DNA from: Candidatus Woesearchaeota archaeon
GTDB lineage: Archaea; Nanobdellota; Nanobdellia; Woesearchaeales; UBA11576
Assembly: GCA_019322385.1 (NCBI GenBank)
Contig: JAHWIS010000070.1
Coordinates: 1-22,672 of the forward strand
DNA: 22,672 nucleotides
Reading direction: 5' to 3'
The notes under the pieces were generated by a model. It was not told the origin of the DNA. It saw only the letters and a list, made by a program, of their open reading frames with translations, and made no database searches. The translations under genes and the position numbers were made by a program. Below are positions 1 through 6,891 of this stretch, in pieces. Every line of letters begins with the position of its first letter. The first letter of the stretch is position 1.

Positions 1-120
1 CTGGTCTGCAGGAAAGCCGCCGACACTGCAGATAAAGTCAGCGTGACAAAACACTGAAAGGCGGCAGGGACCTGCACGAACGTTACGGAAGTATCACGTC
101 TTCCGAATAAATATCAAGAA
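1..120. other. Unassigned intergenic start of window with nested inverted repeats
   Basis: No convincing protein gene is visible before the Nudix gene at 231. The first 80 bases can fold: TGCAGG near position 8 pairs with CCTGCA near 70, and GCCGCC (17-22) pairs with GGCGGC (about 60-65), with a weaker CAG-GTG/CAC-CTG hairpin inside. This could be the 3' end of a structured RNA whose 5' part lies outside the window, or chance. I could not match it to RNase P or SRP RNA. Confidence 0.25.
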
Positions 121-201
121 AGCAGGTTATAAGAAACTATCTTGCAGAAAGAAATGAAAAGCGAAAGGATTACGGGGAAAGATGTATTGATTGCATAAAC
201 C

Positions 202-209
202 TTATAAAC
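202..209 (+). promoter_or_regulatory. TATA box of the Nudix gene (leaderless)
   Basis: TTATAAAC is an archaeal box A. Its centre is about 25 bp from the ATG at 231, so transcription would begin at or next to the start codon. No Shine-Dalgarno sequence is needed or seen. Confidence 0.6.
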
Positions 210-230
210 AAACTTCAAATAAGGTGCAAT

Positions 231-635
231 ATGAAAGAAAAATCCTGTGGGTGCATTGTATTCAGAGATGAAGAGTATCTTCTGATAAAGCATAGAGAAA
301 AAGATGGTGGGCATTGGGATTTTCCGAAAGGGCATGTTGAGGAAGGGGAATCTGAAGAAGAGACTGCCTTGAGGGAAACCTATGAAGAAACAGGACTAAA
401 GGTTGAGATCATTGATGGATTCAAGGAATCCATCTCTTATCATGATTTTATCAATGATGTTGACAAGACTGTGGTGTTTTTTCTTTGTAAGGCAGATTCA
501 TCAGAAGTTAAACATATCACTGATGATGTAGTGGATCACATCTGGCTTGAGTTTGAAGAAGCATTGAAGAAATTGACTCATGACAGTGCCAAGGAACTGC
601 TGAAAAAGGCAAAGGTGTTTATTGAAGCCAGATAG
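231..635 (+). CDS. Nudix hydrolase, diadenosine tetraphosphatase-like
   Basis: A 134-residue single-domain Nudix protein. The Nudix box is complete: G34, then E40, then R48-E49, E52-E53 and G55 (G-x5-E-x7-RE-x2-EE-x-G). It is preceded by a GGHWDFPKG stretch typical of the bis(5'-nucleosyl)-tetraphosphatase (NUDT2/Ap4A hydrolase) branch. Members of this branch hydrolyse dinucleoside polyphosphates and related nucleotides in the cytoplasm. The length matches the family. The start is set by the TATA box 25 bp upstream, implying a leaderless transcript. It is followed 80 bp later by hisS on the same strand, which has its own TATA box, so the two are probably separate transcription units. The exact substrate is inferred from the family. 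Confidence 0.88.
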   Translation: MKEKSCGCIVFRDEEYLLIKHREKDGGHWDFPKGHVEEGESEEETALRETYEETGLKVEIIDGFKESISYHDFINDVDKTVVFFLCKADSSEVKHITDDVVDHIWLEFEEALKKLTHDSAKELLKKAKVFIEAR

Positions 636-683
636 AGTGTGAATTCTTAACTGCCTGTATGAATGGCTGATATAGCAAAAACC

Positions 684-692
684 TTTATAAAT
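684..692 (+). promoter_or_regulatory. TATA box of hisS
   Basis: TTTATAAAT lies with its centre about 26 bp before 714. The predicted transcription start therefore falls after the upstream ATG at 703 and just before the ATG at 718, which decides in favour of 718 as the real hisS start. Confidence 0.6.
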
Positions 693-717
693 AAGGCCTG
701 CAATGATTATTGGTATC

Positions 718-2004
718 ATGAATCTGCTGAATGCGCGAGGGACGAGGGACTTTGCTCCTGAAGAGAAGATAGTGCGGCAGAGGGTCATAGACAGGCTCAG
801 GCATGTATTTGAGCTGTATGGGTTCTCTCCGCTAGAGACACCTATAGTTGAAAGGCTGGGTGTGCTTACTGCAAAGTATGCAGGCGGAGCAGAGATACTG
901 AAAGAGACGTTCAGCTTCAAGGACCAGGGTGATCGCGATCTTGGGCTTAGGTATGATCTGACTGTGCCTCTTGCGCGGTTTGTAGGGATGAACCCGAACA
1001 TGAAGATGCCTTTCAAGCGGTATGCTATCGGTCGCGTGTTCCGTGATGGGCCTATCAAGACAGGCCGTTATAGAGAGTTCTGGCAGTGTGATGTTGATAT
1101 TGTAGGTTCTGCTTCGATGTTGGCTGATGCGCAGTGCGTTCAGATAGCGCAGAAGTTCTTTGAGGAATTAGGGCTTGATGTTAATATTGAAGTGAGCAGC
1201 AGGAAACTGCTTGACGGGATACTGGAATCTTGCGAGATACCTGAAGAAAAAAAACTGGCAGTGATAATGGAGATAGACAAGCTCAAGAAGGTAGGGCTTG
1301 ACACAGTGCAGAAACAGATCAAGGATCTTGAGGTCAGCAACCCGGCAGTGCAGAACCTGATGGAGATACTCGCTACAAAAGGATCCAATTTCGAGAAGCT
1401 GGAGAAGATGAAGACGCTTGTGGACAATCGCATGGCAGCAGATGGGATAAAAGAGATGGAAGAGATGCTGTCGTATGTAGATGAAAAGAATGTTGTATTG
1501 AACCTTTCACTTGCACGAGGACTTACCTATTACACAGGACCTGTGTTTGAGGTCTTTTTGAAAGATTCTAAGAAATTCGGTTCGTCTCTTGCAGGCGGAG
1601 GAAGATGGGACAAGATGATCGGACAGTTCCTCGGAAGCAAGAAAGAATACCCTGCAACAGGCATAAGCTTTGGCATAGAACCGATAACAGCAGTGCTGAA
1701 ACTGCTGAAGAAAGAGGAAGAGACAGTGAAGACAGTGACGCAGGTGTATGTTATTCCAATAAACACAGTGATGGACTGCCTGAAGATAGCAGAAGAGCTT
1801 CGCAAGGCAGATGTTAAGACTGATATCGACATTGTCGGTCGAGGAATATCAAAGAATCTCAATTATGCAAATTCTCTAGGAATACCTTATGTCATATTTG
1901 TCGGCGAGGATGAGCTGAAGAAAAAGAAAGTAAAGCTCAGGGACATGAAAACAGGAAAGGAAGAGATGGTCTCTGTGAAGGATGTTGTTAAGAAGGTTAA
2001 ATGA
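718..2004 (+). CDS. hisS: Histidine--tRNA ligase
   Basis: A class II aminoacyl-tRNA synthetase of 428 residues that attaches histidine to tRNA-His in the cytoplasm. The start at 718 gives MNLLNARGTRDF, the usual HisRS N-terminus. An upstream in-frame ATG at 703 would lie before the predicted transcription start. Visible elements are the motif 2 region (GRVFRDGPIKTGRYREFWQC), the histidine-specific LARGLTYYTGPVFEVF stretch, GGGRWDKMIG and motif 3 (GISFGIEPI). A C-terminal anticodon-binding domain follows, with KNLNYANSLGIPYVIFVGEDE near the end. Length and domain order are normal. The stop is 3 bp from the stop of the convergent map gene, so there is no room for a separate terminator between them. 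Confidence 0.97.
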   Translation: MNLLNARGTRDFAPEEKIVRQRVIDRLRHVFELYGFSPLETPIVERLGVLTAKYAGGAEILKETFSFKDQGDRDLGLRYDLTVPLARFVGMNPNMKMPFKRYAIGRVFRDGPIKTGRYREFWQCDVDIVGSASMLADAQCVQIAQKFFEELGLDVNIEVSSRKLLDGILESCEIPEEKKLAVIMEIDKLKKVGLDTVQKQIKDLEVSNPAVQNLMEILATKGSNFEKLEKMKTLVDNRMAADGIKEMEEMLSYVDEKNVVLNLSLARGLTYYTGPVFEVFLKDSKKFGSSLAGGGRWDKMIGQFLGSKKEYPATGISFGIEPITAVLKLLKKEEETVKTVTQVYVIPINTVMDCLKIAEELRKADVKTDIDIVGRGISKNLNYANSLGIPYVIFVGEDELKKKKVKLRDMKTGKEEMVSVKDVVKKVK

Positions 2005-2007
2005 TTT

Positions 2008-2898
2008 CTATATCTTTGTCATTACAATAACTTTATCCCCTACATAGACAGAGTGTTCTGCTTGGGAGACCATTGCGTTGGTGCGTTCGACGAGAGGTGG
2101 GTAGGATTTTAGGATCTCTAATTGGTTTAGTTCTTTGAGGGCGAAGTTGACTTTGAAGAGTGGGAAGTCTTTTGTGAGCCAGCGTGTTGCGAATGGGAGT
2201 CCGTTGTAGCCAGAGAGTTTTTTCATTATCTGGCGGGTGACTATGTTCCGCACTGGTTTTTTTCCGCTGAGTGAGTGGATGTATGGAATGCCCTTGTCCT
2301 GGATCAGGCCGACGCCATCAGAAGCAAAAGGTTCTATCGCTATTGTCATGCCTTCTTTTAATGCTGCTTTCTCGCCAGTGTCATAATTCGGTATTGACGG
2401 GATGTTATGCACGCTCCATTCGCCGATTCCATGGCCTGACAGGTTGCGCACTGGCTTTAATCCTAGAGAAGTTATTGCGTCCTCTATCTCCTTGCCTATC
2501 TCGCCGAGTGTTGTTCCGACCTGGATGACCTTAAGTGCTGCATTGAGTGCTTCCCTTGATGCTTTTACAAGATCAGAATATTTCCCAGAGAGATCTATTG
2601 TAGCTGCTGTGTCACCGCCGACAAAGCCATCGACATGCACGCCGACATCAAGCTTGACTATCTGGTCGCTCAGCACTGTCTCGTCATTCGGAAGCGGTGT
2701 GTAATGCGCTGCAGTGTCATTAAAAGAGATATTCACAGGGAATGCAGGCTGGCCTCCAAGCTCGACTATCTTGGCCTCTATCTTCTCTGCAATATCAAGA
2801 ATCTTCACGCCTGGCTTTACAAGGCCTTTGCCGAACTCAAGGGCCTGTCCGGCTATCTTGCCAGCTTCCAGATATTTGTTCAGGGTCTCCTCTTCCAT
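2008..2898 (-). CDS. map: Methionine aminopeptidase, type II (archaeal)
   Basis: Removes the N-terminal methionine from new proteins using two metal ions. The pita-bread-fold metal ligands are recognisable: Asp in LDVGVHVDGFVGGDTA, the next Asp at GGDTA, His in NLSGHGIGEWSVHN, Glu in IAIEPFASDG, and Glu in the C-terminal SQAEHSVYV. The insert with GLPFATRWL before the last Glu is typical of type II enzymes. I chose the ATG at 2898 (MEEETLNKYLEAGKIAG) because archaeal homologues start this way; an in-frame ATG at 2916 would add six residues. The gene overlaps the end of trkH by about 19 bp, which suggests it is the last gene of a trkA-trkH-map operon. It converges with hisS. Confidence 0.95.
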   Translation of the reverse strand: MEEETLNKYLEAGKIAGQALEFGKGLVKPGVKILDIAEKIEAKIVELGGQPAFPVNISFNDTAAHYTPLPNDETVLSDQIVKLDVGVHVDGFVGGDTAATIDLSGKYSDLVKASREALNAALKVIQVGTTLGEIGKEIEDAITSLGLKPVRNLSGHGIGEWSVHNIPSIPNYDTGEKAALKEGMTIAIEPFASDGVGLIQDKGIPYIHSLSGKKPVRNIVTRQIMKKLSGYNGLPFATRWLTKDFPLFKVNFALKELNQLEILKSYPPLVERTNAMVSQAEHSVYVGDKVIVMTKI

Positions 2899-4391
2899 AC
2901 AGCAGAAGGTATCCACTTCATATAAAAAAGTTTCCTTGCCTCTTCCTTTTTCCTGCGCATCTTGGTCCTGGCCTTCTCATAGAAATACCTGCCCAGGATC
3001 AGGAGAGGTATGATCTCAAGCCTGCCGAACAGCATGGCAACAATCAGGACTGTCTTTGCCACAGGGTGGAAGAGCGCAGGGCTCGCTGTAGAAAGGCCTA
3101 CAACACCGAGCGCAGAAGTGGTCTGGAACGACGAGTCCAGGAATGACAAGCCGGTAACCATGAGTATTATAGTCCCTAATATCAAGATGATTACATAGCA
3201 TGCTATGAATGCCTGGGTTATGAGCATATCCTCATCCTCAATAACCATATTCCCTGCCTTAAGGGGTATGATAGCGCCTGCCGGGCTTGCAGCCTTCTTG
3301 ACCATCCAAGGCAATGACTTGAGCATAAGGAGGAACCTGTTTATCTTGATCCCGCCAGCAGTGCTTCCCAGCATACCGCCGACAAGCATGCAGAGCACAA
3401 TGACCATTATGGCTACTGCAGGCAAAGCGCTTATGTCTGTGATGCTGTAGCCGGTCGTTGTTATCGCAGAGACTGTCTCAAAAATAGCTGTCTTGAAATC
3501 ACCTATGAACAGGAAGACAATGACAACAGCAGCGACAATAGTCAGGAGATAGAACCTGAGGTTCAGGTCCTTGATGAAATCCTTGAGATGACCTCTGAAG
3601 AAACGGTTATGCGCAACCCAGGAGACAGAGCCTGCAATCATGAGGAACAAGAGCACACCAAGAACATTACCAGCAGTATAGAAATCATCTGTGACAGAGA
3701 ATCCGCCAGTTGAGATTGCTGTGAATGCTGTGGATATTGACTCGAAGAATGAAAGTCCTGTTATGAAAAGAAGGAATATCCCAAAAAGGGTGTAGCCGCC
3801 ATATATCAAGACAGTGTTCCGCATTGACTTCTCCATGCTCGCTTCCAGCTTTTCAGAAGCTCCCTGCGCATGGTAGAGTGTCGCGACTGCCTTTGCCTTT
3901 GTCGTGGTCTCCTTCAAAGACTGCTGGCGCCTCATTGCAGAAACCACTATGAGGAACAGGAGGATTATGCCAAGCCCTCCTATCCACTGTGTCTCTGCAC
4001 GCCAGATCAAGAGGCTTCTTGATATCTCCTCGACATTGGTCAGTATTGTCAGCCCTGTTGTTGTAAAGCCTGAGACAGACTCAAACAATGCATCTAGGAA
4101 AGATGTCTTCAGTATCATAAGATAAGGCACTGTGCCTATGACAGATATCGTGATGAAAGACAATGCACTCAATGAGATGCTCCGAGGGATGTCAAAGAAC
4201 TTTATGGAAGGCCTCTTACCTGTAGCATCCCTGCTGCTGATGAGCAGGAAACCAAGCAGCAATGACAGGATCGCCGTAGCAAGGAAAGGGAGCACAGGCT
4301 CACTGTAGATGATAGCTGCTATTAGGGGAATCACTGGGAATATCGAGAATATCAACAGCAGATAACCAAGATGTTTCAGAACTACTTCCAT
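2880..4391 (-). CDS. trkH: Trk-type potassium uptake protein, membrane subunit
   Basis: A 503-residue polytopic membrane protein of the TrkH/KtrB superfamily, importing K+ (or Na+/K+). Four pore-loop repeats can be read: SVSGFTTTGLT, FTAISTGGFSVTD, FETVSAITTTGYSITD and FQTTSALGVVGLSTA. Each carries the single selectivity glycine seen in this superfamily. Many hydrophobic helices separate them, with a basic cytoplasmic C-terminus. The start overlaps the end of trkA by 10 bp, so translation is probably coupled and the two subunits would be made together. The stop codon is TGA. Function is confident; ion preference is not. Confidence 0.95.
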   Translation of the reverse strand: MEVVLKHLGYLLLIFSIFPVIPLIAAIIYSEPVLPFLATAILSLLLGFLLISSRDATGKRPSIKFFDIPRSISLSALSFITISVIGTVPYLMILKTSFLDALFESVSGFTTTGLTILTNVEEISRSLLIWRAETQWIGGLGIILLFLIVVSAMRRQQSLKETTTKAKAVATLYHAQGASEKLEASMEKSMRNTVLIYGGYTLFGIFLLFITGLSFFESISTAFTAISTGGFSVTDDFYTAGNVLGVLLFLMIAGSVSWVAHNRFFRGHLKDFIKDLNLRFYLLTIVAAVVIVFLFIGDFKTAIFETVSAITTTGYSITDISALPAVAIMVIVLCMLVGGMLGSTAGGIKINRFLLMLKSLPWMVKKAASPAGAIIPLKAGNMVIEDEDMLITQAFIACYVIILILGTIILMVTGLSFLDSSFQTTSALGVVGLSTASPALFHPVAKTVLIVAMLFGRLEIIPLLILGRYFYEKARTKMRRKKEEARKLFYMKWIPSAVWKRRP

Positions 4392-5041
4392 TTGCCTTTT
4401 CCATATATCTGATTCCTGATGCTCTTCAGGTTCTTTGTCTTTGCAGTCAGGACCAGCACATCCTCTTCCTTGATCTTTGTGCCTTCCTTAGGAAGTATCA
4501 GCTCACCATCCCTGTATATTGTGCCGATGATAGCATTCTTGATGTCTGCAGACTTGCCCACAAGATTGCTCTCTTTAGGGATAGTGATCGCTAGGACCTG
4601 GACCTGACCTTTGCCCATCTCATAGATGACACGCTCTGCGCGGGCCTCCATCAGGAGGTTCTTGATCTTTGTGACAGCGATGCCCACAGTAGGGACAACG
4701 CCCTTGATGCCCAATTTCGTGAACAATTCCTCATTCTCTGACTTATTGACCCTTGCAACGATCTTTCCTATGCCAAGGCTCTTTGCGATCTCACAGACCA
4801 TGAGGTTGGTCTTGTCATCATTCGTGGCGGCGACAATAGCATCTGACTCTTTAGCACCAGCATCCTTCAATGTGGCAAGATCTGTGCCCTCGCCATGGAT
4901 GACCAGTGCGTCTATTGAATTAGCGACCTGTTTGGCCCTCTTCTCATCAGACTCTATAAGAATAAGATCATGCTCTTTTGTAGAAAGAACATTCGCTGTT
5001 GTAAGGCCAATCTCGCCTCCTCCCACTATCACTATTTTCAT
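4382..5041 (-). CDS. trkA: Trk potassium uptake regulator, NAD-binding subunit
   Basis: A 219-residue cytoplasmic RCK-type regulator of the TrkH channel. It has an N-terminal Rossmann domain (KIVIVGGGEIGLTTANVLS, then an acidic LIESDE that binds the nucleotide ribose) and a TrkA-C domain from about residue 135 to the end. The start at 5041 places the Rossmann strand directly at the N-terminus; an upstream in-frame extension to 5140 is unlike the family. It is supported by a GAGGTT Shine-Dalgarno (5053-5048) and a TATA-like ATTTAAAT near 5083-5090. The gene overlaps trkH, which it regulates. Confidence 0.95.
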   Translation of the reverse strand: MKIVIVGGGEIGLTTANVLSTKEHDLILIESDEKRAKQVANSIDALVIHGEGTDLATLKDAGAKESDAIVAATNDDKTNLMVCEIAKSLGIGKIVARVNKSENEELFTKLGIKGVVPTVGIAVTKIKNLLMEARAERVIYEMGKGQVQVLAITIPKESNLVGKSADIKNAIIGTIYRDGELILPKEGTKIKEEDVLVLTAKTKNLKSIRNQIYGKGKWK

Positions 5042-5080
5042 GAATTTAACCTCTTTTTCAGTATAAAAACAGGGAGTTGA

Positions 5081-5091
5081 GTATTTAAATG
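5081..5091 (-). promoter_or_regulatory. TATA box of the trkA-trkH-map operon
   Basis: On the minus strand this reads CATTTAAATAC. The predicted transcription start is near 5060, giving a short leader of about 19 nt with the GAGGTT ribosome-binding site at 5053-5048 before the ATG at 5041. Confidence 0.5.
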
Positions 5092-5108
5092 TTTTGATGG
5101 CAATGATT

Positions 5109-5255
5109 GTGTCCCAAGACATTACCTGCACCGCTGCCACAGCGCTCGCTCTGTTTCTATATCCTATTAATTTCGCCCAACTGCAATATTTCCTACTTCT
5201 GAATCCTTCAGCTCGCTAGGCGGTGGCAGCGGTGCTATTGACTTTTGGGATACAC
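5109..5255. repeat. 147-bp inverted-repeat element (MITE-like or structured RNA)
   Basis: CACCGCTGCCAC at 5129-5140 is perfectly repeated in inverse orientation as GTGGCAGCGGTG at 5223-5234. Outside this, GTGT-CCCAA (5109-5117) pairs with TTGGG-AT-ACAC (5245-5255), and the 20-21 bases between the two blocks are also similar, so the arms are imperfect inverted repeats of about 32 bp. The centre is AT-rich. It sits between the divergent promoters of trkA and the lipoprotein gene. It could be a miniature inverted-repeat transposable element, a fold-back RNA or a double operator. No flanking target duplication was evident. Confidence 0.55.
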
Positions 5256-5265
5256 CTAAGGGTAA

Positions 5266-5274
5266 TATTTATTA
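5266..5274 (+). promoter_or_regulatory. TATA box of the Kazal lipoprotein gene
   Basis: TATTTATTA has its centre about 26 bp before 5296, next to the ATG at 5298. This implies a leaderless mRNA and argues against the longer in-frame start at 5223, which would lie inside the inverted repeat. Confidence 0.5.
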
Positions 5275-5297
5275 ATGAGGTCTCAAAAACAAGCTCC

Positions 5298-6374
5298 ATG
5301 GAGAAGAGGAATGTTCTGGTCATCTGTATTGCATTGCTGATGATACTAGTTCTTGCTGCTGGCTGCACACAGAAATATGTTGAGCCGCCTGAAGAAGAGA
5401 TAAAGTCAGAGAAGGTTGTTGAAGAGGAGCCAGAAGAGGAAGTGGAAGAAGAACCAGTTGCAGAGCCGGAAGAAGAGGAACCTGAAGCAGAAGAAGAAGT
5501 TGTAGTTGAGCCTGTTCCGGAGCCTGCGATATATGAAGAGGCAGAAGAGGAACCTTCAAAGCAGGAGAGGGACAACTGCGGATGCTCATACACATGGGAC
5601 CCTATATGCGGGATCGACGGCAAGACATACATCAATGAATGCCTGTTCGAGTGCTTCGGCAACACCAGGGACCTCATAAAATCAAGTGTCCAGTGCCCGA
5701 AACGACAAGGACCTCCAGACATATATGTGGATGATTTCGAGTTCGGCTATGAATCAGACAAATGGAACGGCGGATACTGCTGGAGACAGATGTGGAGGGA
5801 GAGCGGCTTACGATATTGCGAGAACCTGATAGTCGACGGCAGGGTGGACAATGAGCCAGTGCCATTGCGAGGCAACTGGCTTGACGAAGCGTATCTGGTC
5901 ATGGACAAGTCAGGAAAAAAGGATTCCAACACAATAAAGCTCGGGGTCGGCGACCAGGTGACAAACGAGGAATATGATGTCATGTTCCAGCCATTGTTCG
6001 AGGAAGGAAGATATGTGTTCTCATTCTGGGCAAGGCAAGACGTGTCTGCAAACAATGACTGGAAGGTCAAGCTCACATTGCGGGACTGGTGGGAAGACAA
6101 GCCAAGGCCGCCAGGAGTGAAGAGCTGCTACAAGGTATCGACAGAGATCAGATGCAATGAGCACTTCATAGAAGACAAGCCTAACAAATGGAGGCACTAC
6201 CATTATGAGTTTGACGTGCCATTGGATTTAGAAGAGTGGCACAGCCAGAAACGGATGACAGGAGACTGTGAATATGAATGGGACATGGTGCCGCACGGCT
6301 ATGGTATAGAGATAACAGGTCCCACAATAGGCGATGCATGGTTTGATGATTTCTCGCTCATAAAGATAGACTAG
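5298..6374 (+). CDS. Secreted lipoprotein with a Kazal-type domain
   Basis: A 358-residue predicted surface protein. Residues 1-22 form a signal peptide ending in LVLAAG before Cys23, a lipobox, so the mature protein should be lipid-anchored outside the membrane. A very acidic Glu/Pro/Val linker of about 75 residues follows. A six-cysteine Kazal-like module comes next (CGCSYTWDPICGIDGKTYI, then C-x3-C and a last C), a fold typical of serine-protease inhibitors. The C-terminal 210 residues look like a beta-sandwich, starting YVDDFEFGYESDKW and ending GDAWFDDFSLIKID, as in many carbohydrate-binding or adhesion domains. Protease inhibition and binding are inferred from fold resemblance only. The TAG stop overlaps the stop of the convergent next gene in a CTAG. 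Confidence 0.8.
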   Translation: MEKRNVLVICIALLMILVLAAGCTQKYVEPPEEEIKSEKVVEEEPEEEVEEEPVAEPEEEEPEAEEEVVVEPVPEPAIYEEAEEEPSKQERDNCGCSYTWDPICGIDGKTYINECLFECFGNTRDLIKSSVQCPKRQGPPDIYVDDFEFGYESDKWNGGYCWRQMWRESGLRYCENLIVDGRVDNEPVPLRGNWLDEAYLVMDKSGKKDSNTIKLGVGDQVTNEEYDVMFQPLFEEGRYVFSFWARQDVSANNDWKVKLTLRDWWEDKPRPPGVKSCYKVSTEIRCNEHFIEDKPNKWRHYHYEFDVPLDLEEWHSQKRMTGDCEYEWDMVPHGYGIEITGPTIGDAWFDDFSLIKID

Positions 6375-6781
6375 ATATTCTTTGCTGCTTTAAGGAACAA
6401 CCATGCAAATATAGAATTCACCCTGTCATCCCATCCTTTATGGTATGCTGTGTTGCTGAAGTCAAGCAGCATGTGCAGGAGATATCCTGCAAGGATTGTC
6501 ATGAAGATATTGTTGTAGAATGCAAGGATTATGAGTACAGCGAATGCCTCTATTGTGTGGAAGATGTGCAGCACTGGCCTCTTTATCGCGTATCGCCTGG
6601 TGCGGTAGTATGCGATCGCCCTCTTAAGGCTCCAATCCTTCTTGCGGATGACGTATAAGATGTAGTGATCAAAGTCAATAAGATATCCGCCGGCAATCGC
6701 AAACACTGAGATCCAGCCAAAGAACGGATATAGAAGTACTGCAAGCGCTATGCTTGTCCAGATGTGGATGCTGATCTCCAT
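6371..6781 (-). CDS. Small membrane protein, YdjM/DUF457-like predicted metal-dependent hydrolase
   Basis: A 136-residue membrane protein with about four hydrophobic segments. It has the polar residues typical of the membrane-bound metal-dependent hydrolase family (YdjM/DUF457): His6 near the N-terminus, GGYLIDFDHYI around 31-41, HIFHTIEAF in the middle and GYLLHMLLD later. The family is poorly characterised, and a hydrolase role is inferred from the conserved His/Asp residues. The ATG at 6781 is set by a TATA-like CTTTTTAA about 26 bp upstream, so the mRNA is probably leaderless. It is divergent from the PIN gene and convergent with the lipoprotein gene. Confidence 0.75.
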   Translation of the reverse strand: MEISIHIWTSIALAVLLYPFFGWISVFAIAGGYLIDFDHYILYVIRKKDWSLKRAIAYYRTRRYAIKRPVLHIFHTIEAFAVLIILAFYNNIFMTILAGYLLHMLLDFSNTAYHKGWDDRVNSIFAWLFLKAAKNI

Positions 6782-6804
6782 ATCATGCGTTGGATGGCTG
6801 GTGC

Positions 6805-6812
6805 TTAAAAAG
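6805..6812 (-). promoter_or_regulatory. TATA box of the YdjM/DUF457-like gene
   Basis: Minus-strand CTTTTTAA lies with its centre 26-27 bp before the ATG at 6781, consistent with leaderless transcription. Confidence 0.4.
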
Positions 6813-6860
6813 ATTGTGCAGGGTTTTTGTTGCTACTTTTAAGTGATAGTTTTCCGAAAG

Positions 6861-6870
6861 TTTTATAAAG
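6861..6870 (+). promoter_or_regulatory. TATA box of the PIN-domain gene
   Basis: TTTTATAAAG has its centre about 25 bp before 6890. It favours the ATG at 6892 over the GTG at 6880, which would lie upstream of the predicted transcript. Confidence 0.55.
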
Positions 6871-6891
6871 GGTAAAATAGTGAGAATCTGT

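Noticed and set aside
1..90. RNase P RNA fragment, suggested by CAGGAAAGCCGCC
   Set aside because: The match to the conserved GGAAAGUCC region is imperfect, the partner region is not at the expected distance, and no other conserved block was seen.
703..717. Upstream ATG of hisS
   Set aside because: It would precede the predicted transcription start, and homologues begin near the ATG at 718.
5041..5140. N-terminal extension of TrkA
   Set aside because: The extra 33 residues are unlike the family and would cross the promoter and the inverted repeat.
5216..5722. 168-codon Ser-rich minus-strand ORF over the lipoprotein gene
   Set aside because: The Ser/Gly repeats are the complement of the Glu-rich linker codons; the plus strand has a signal peptide, lipobox and Kazal cysteines.
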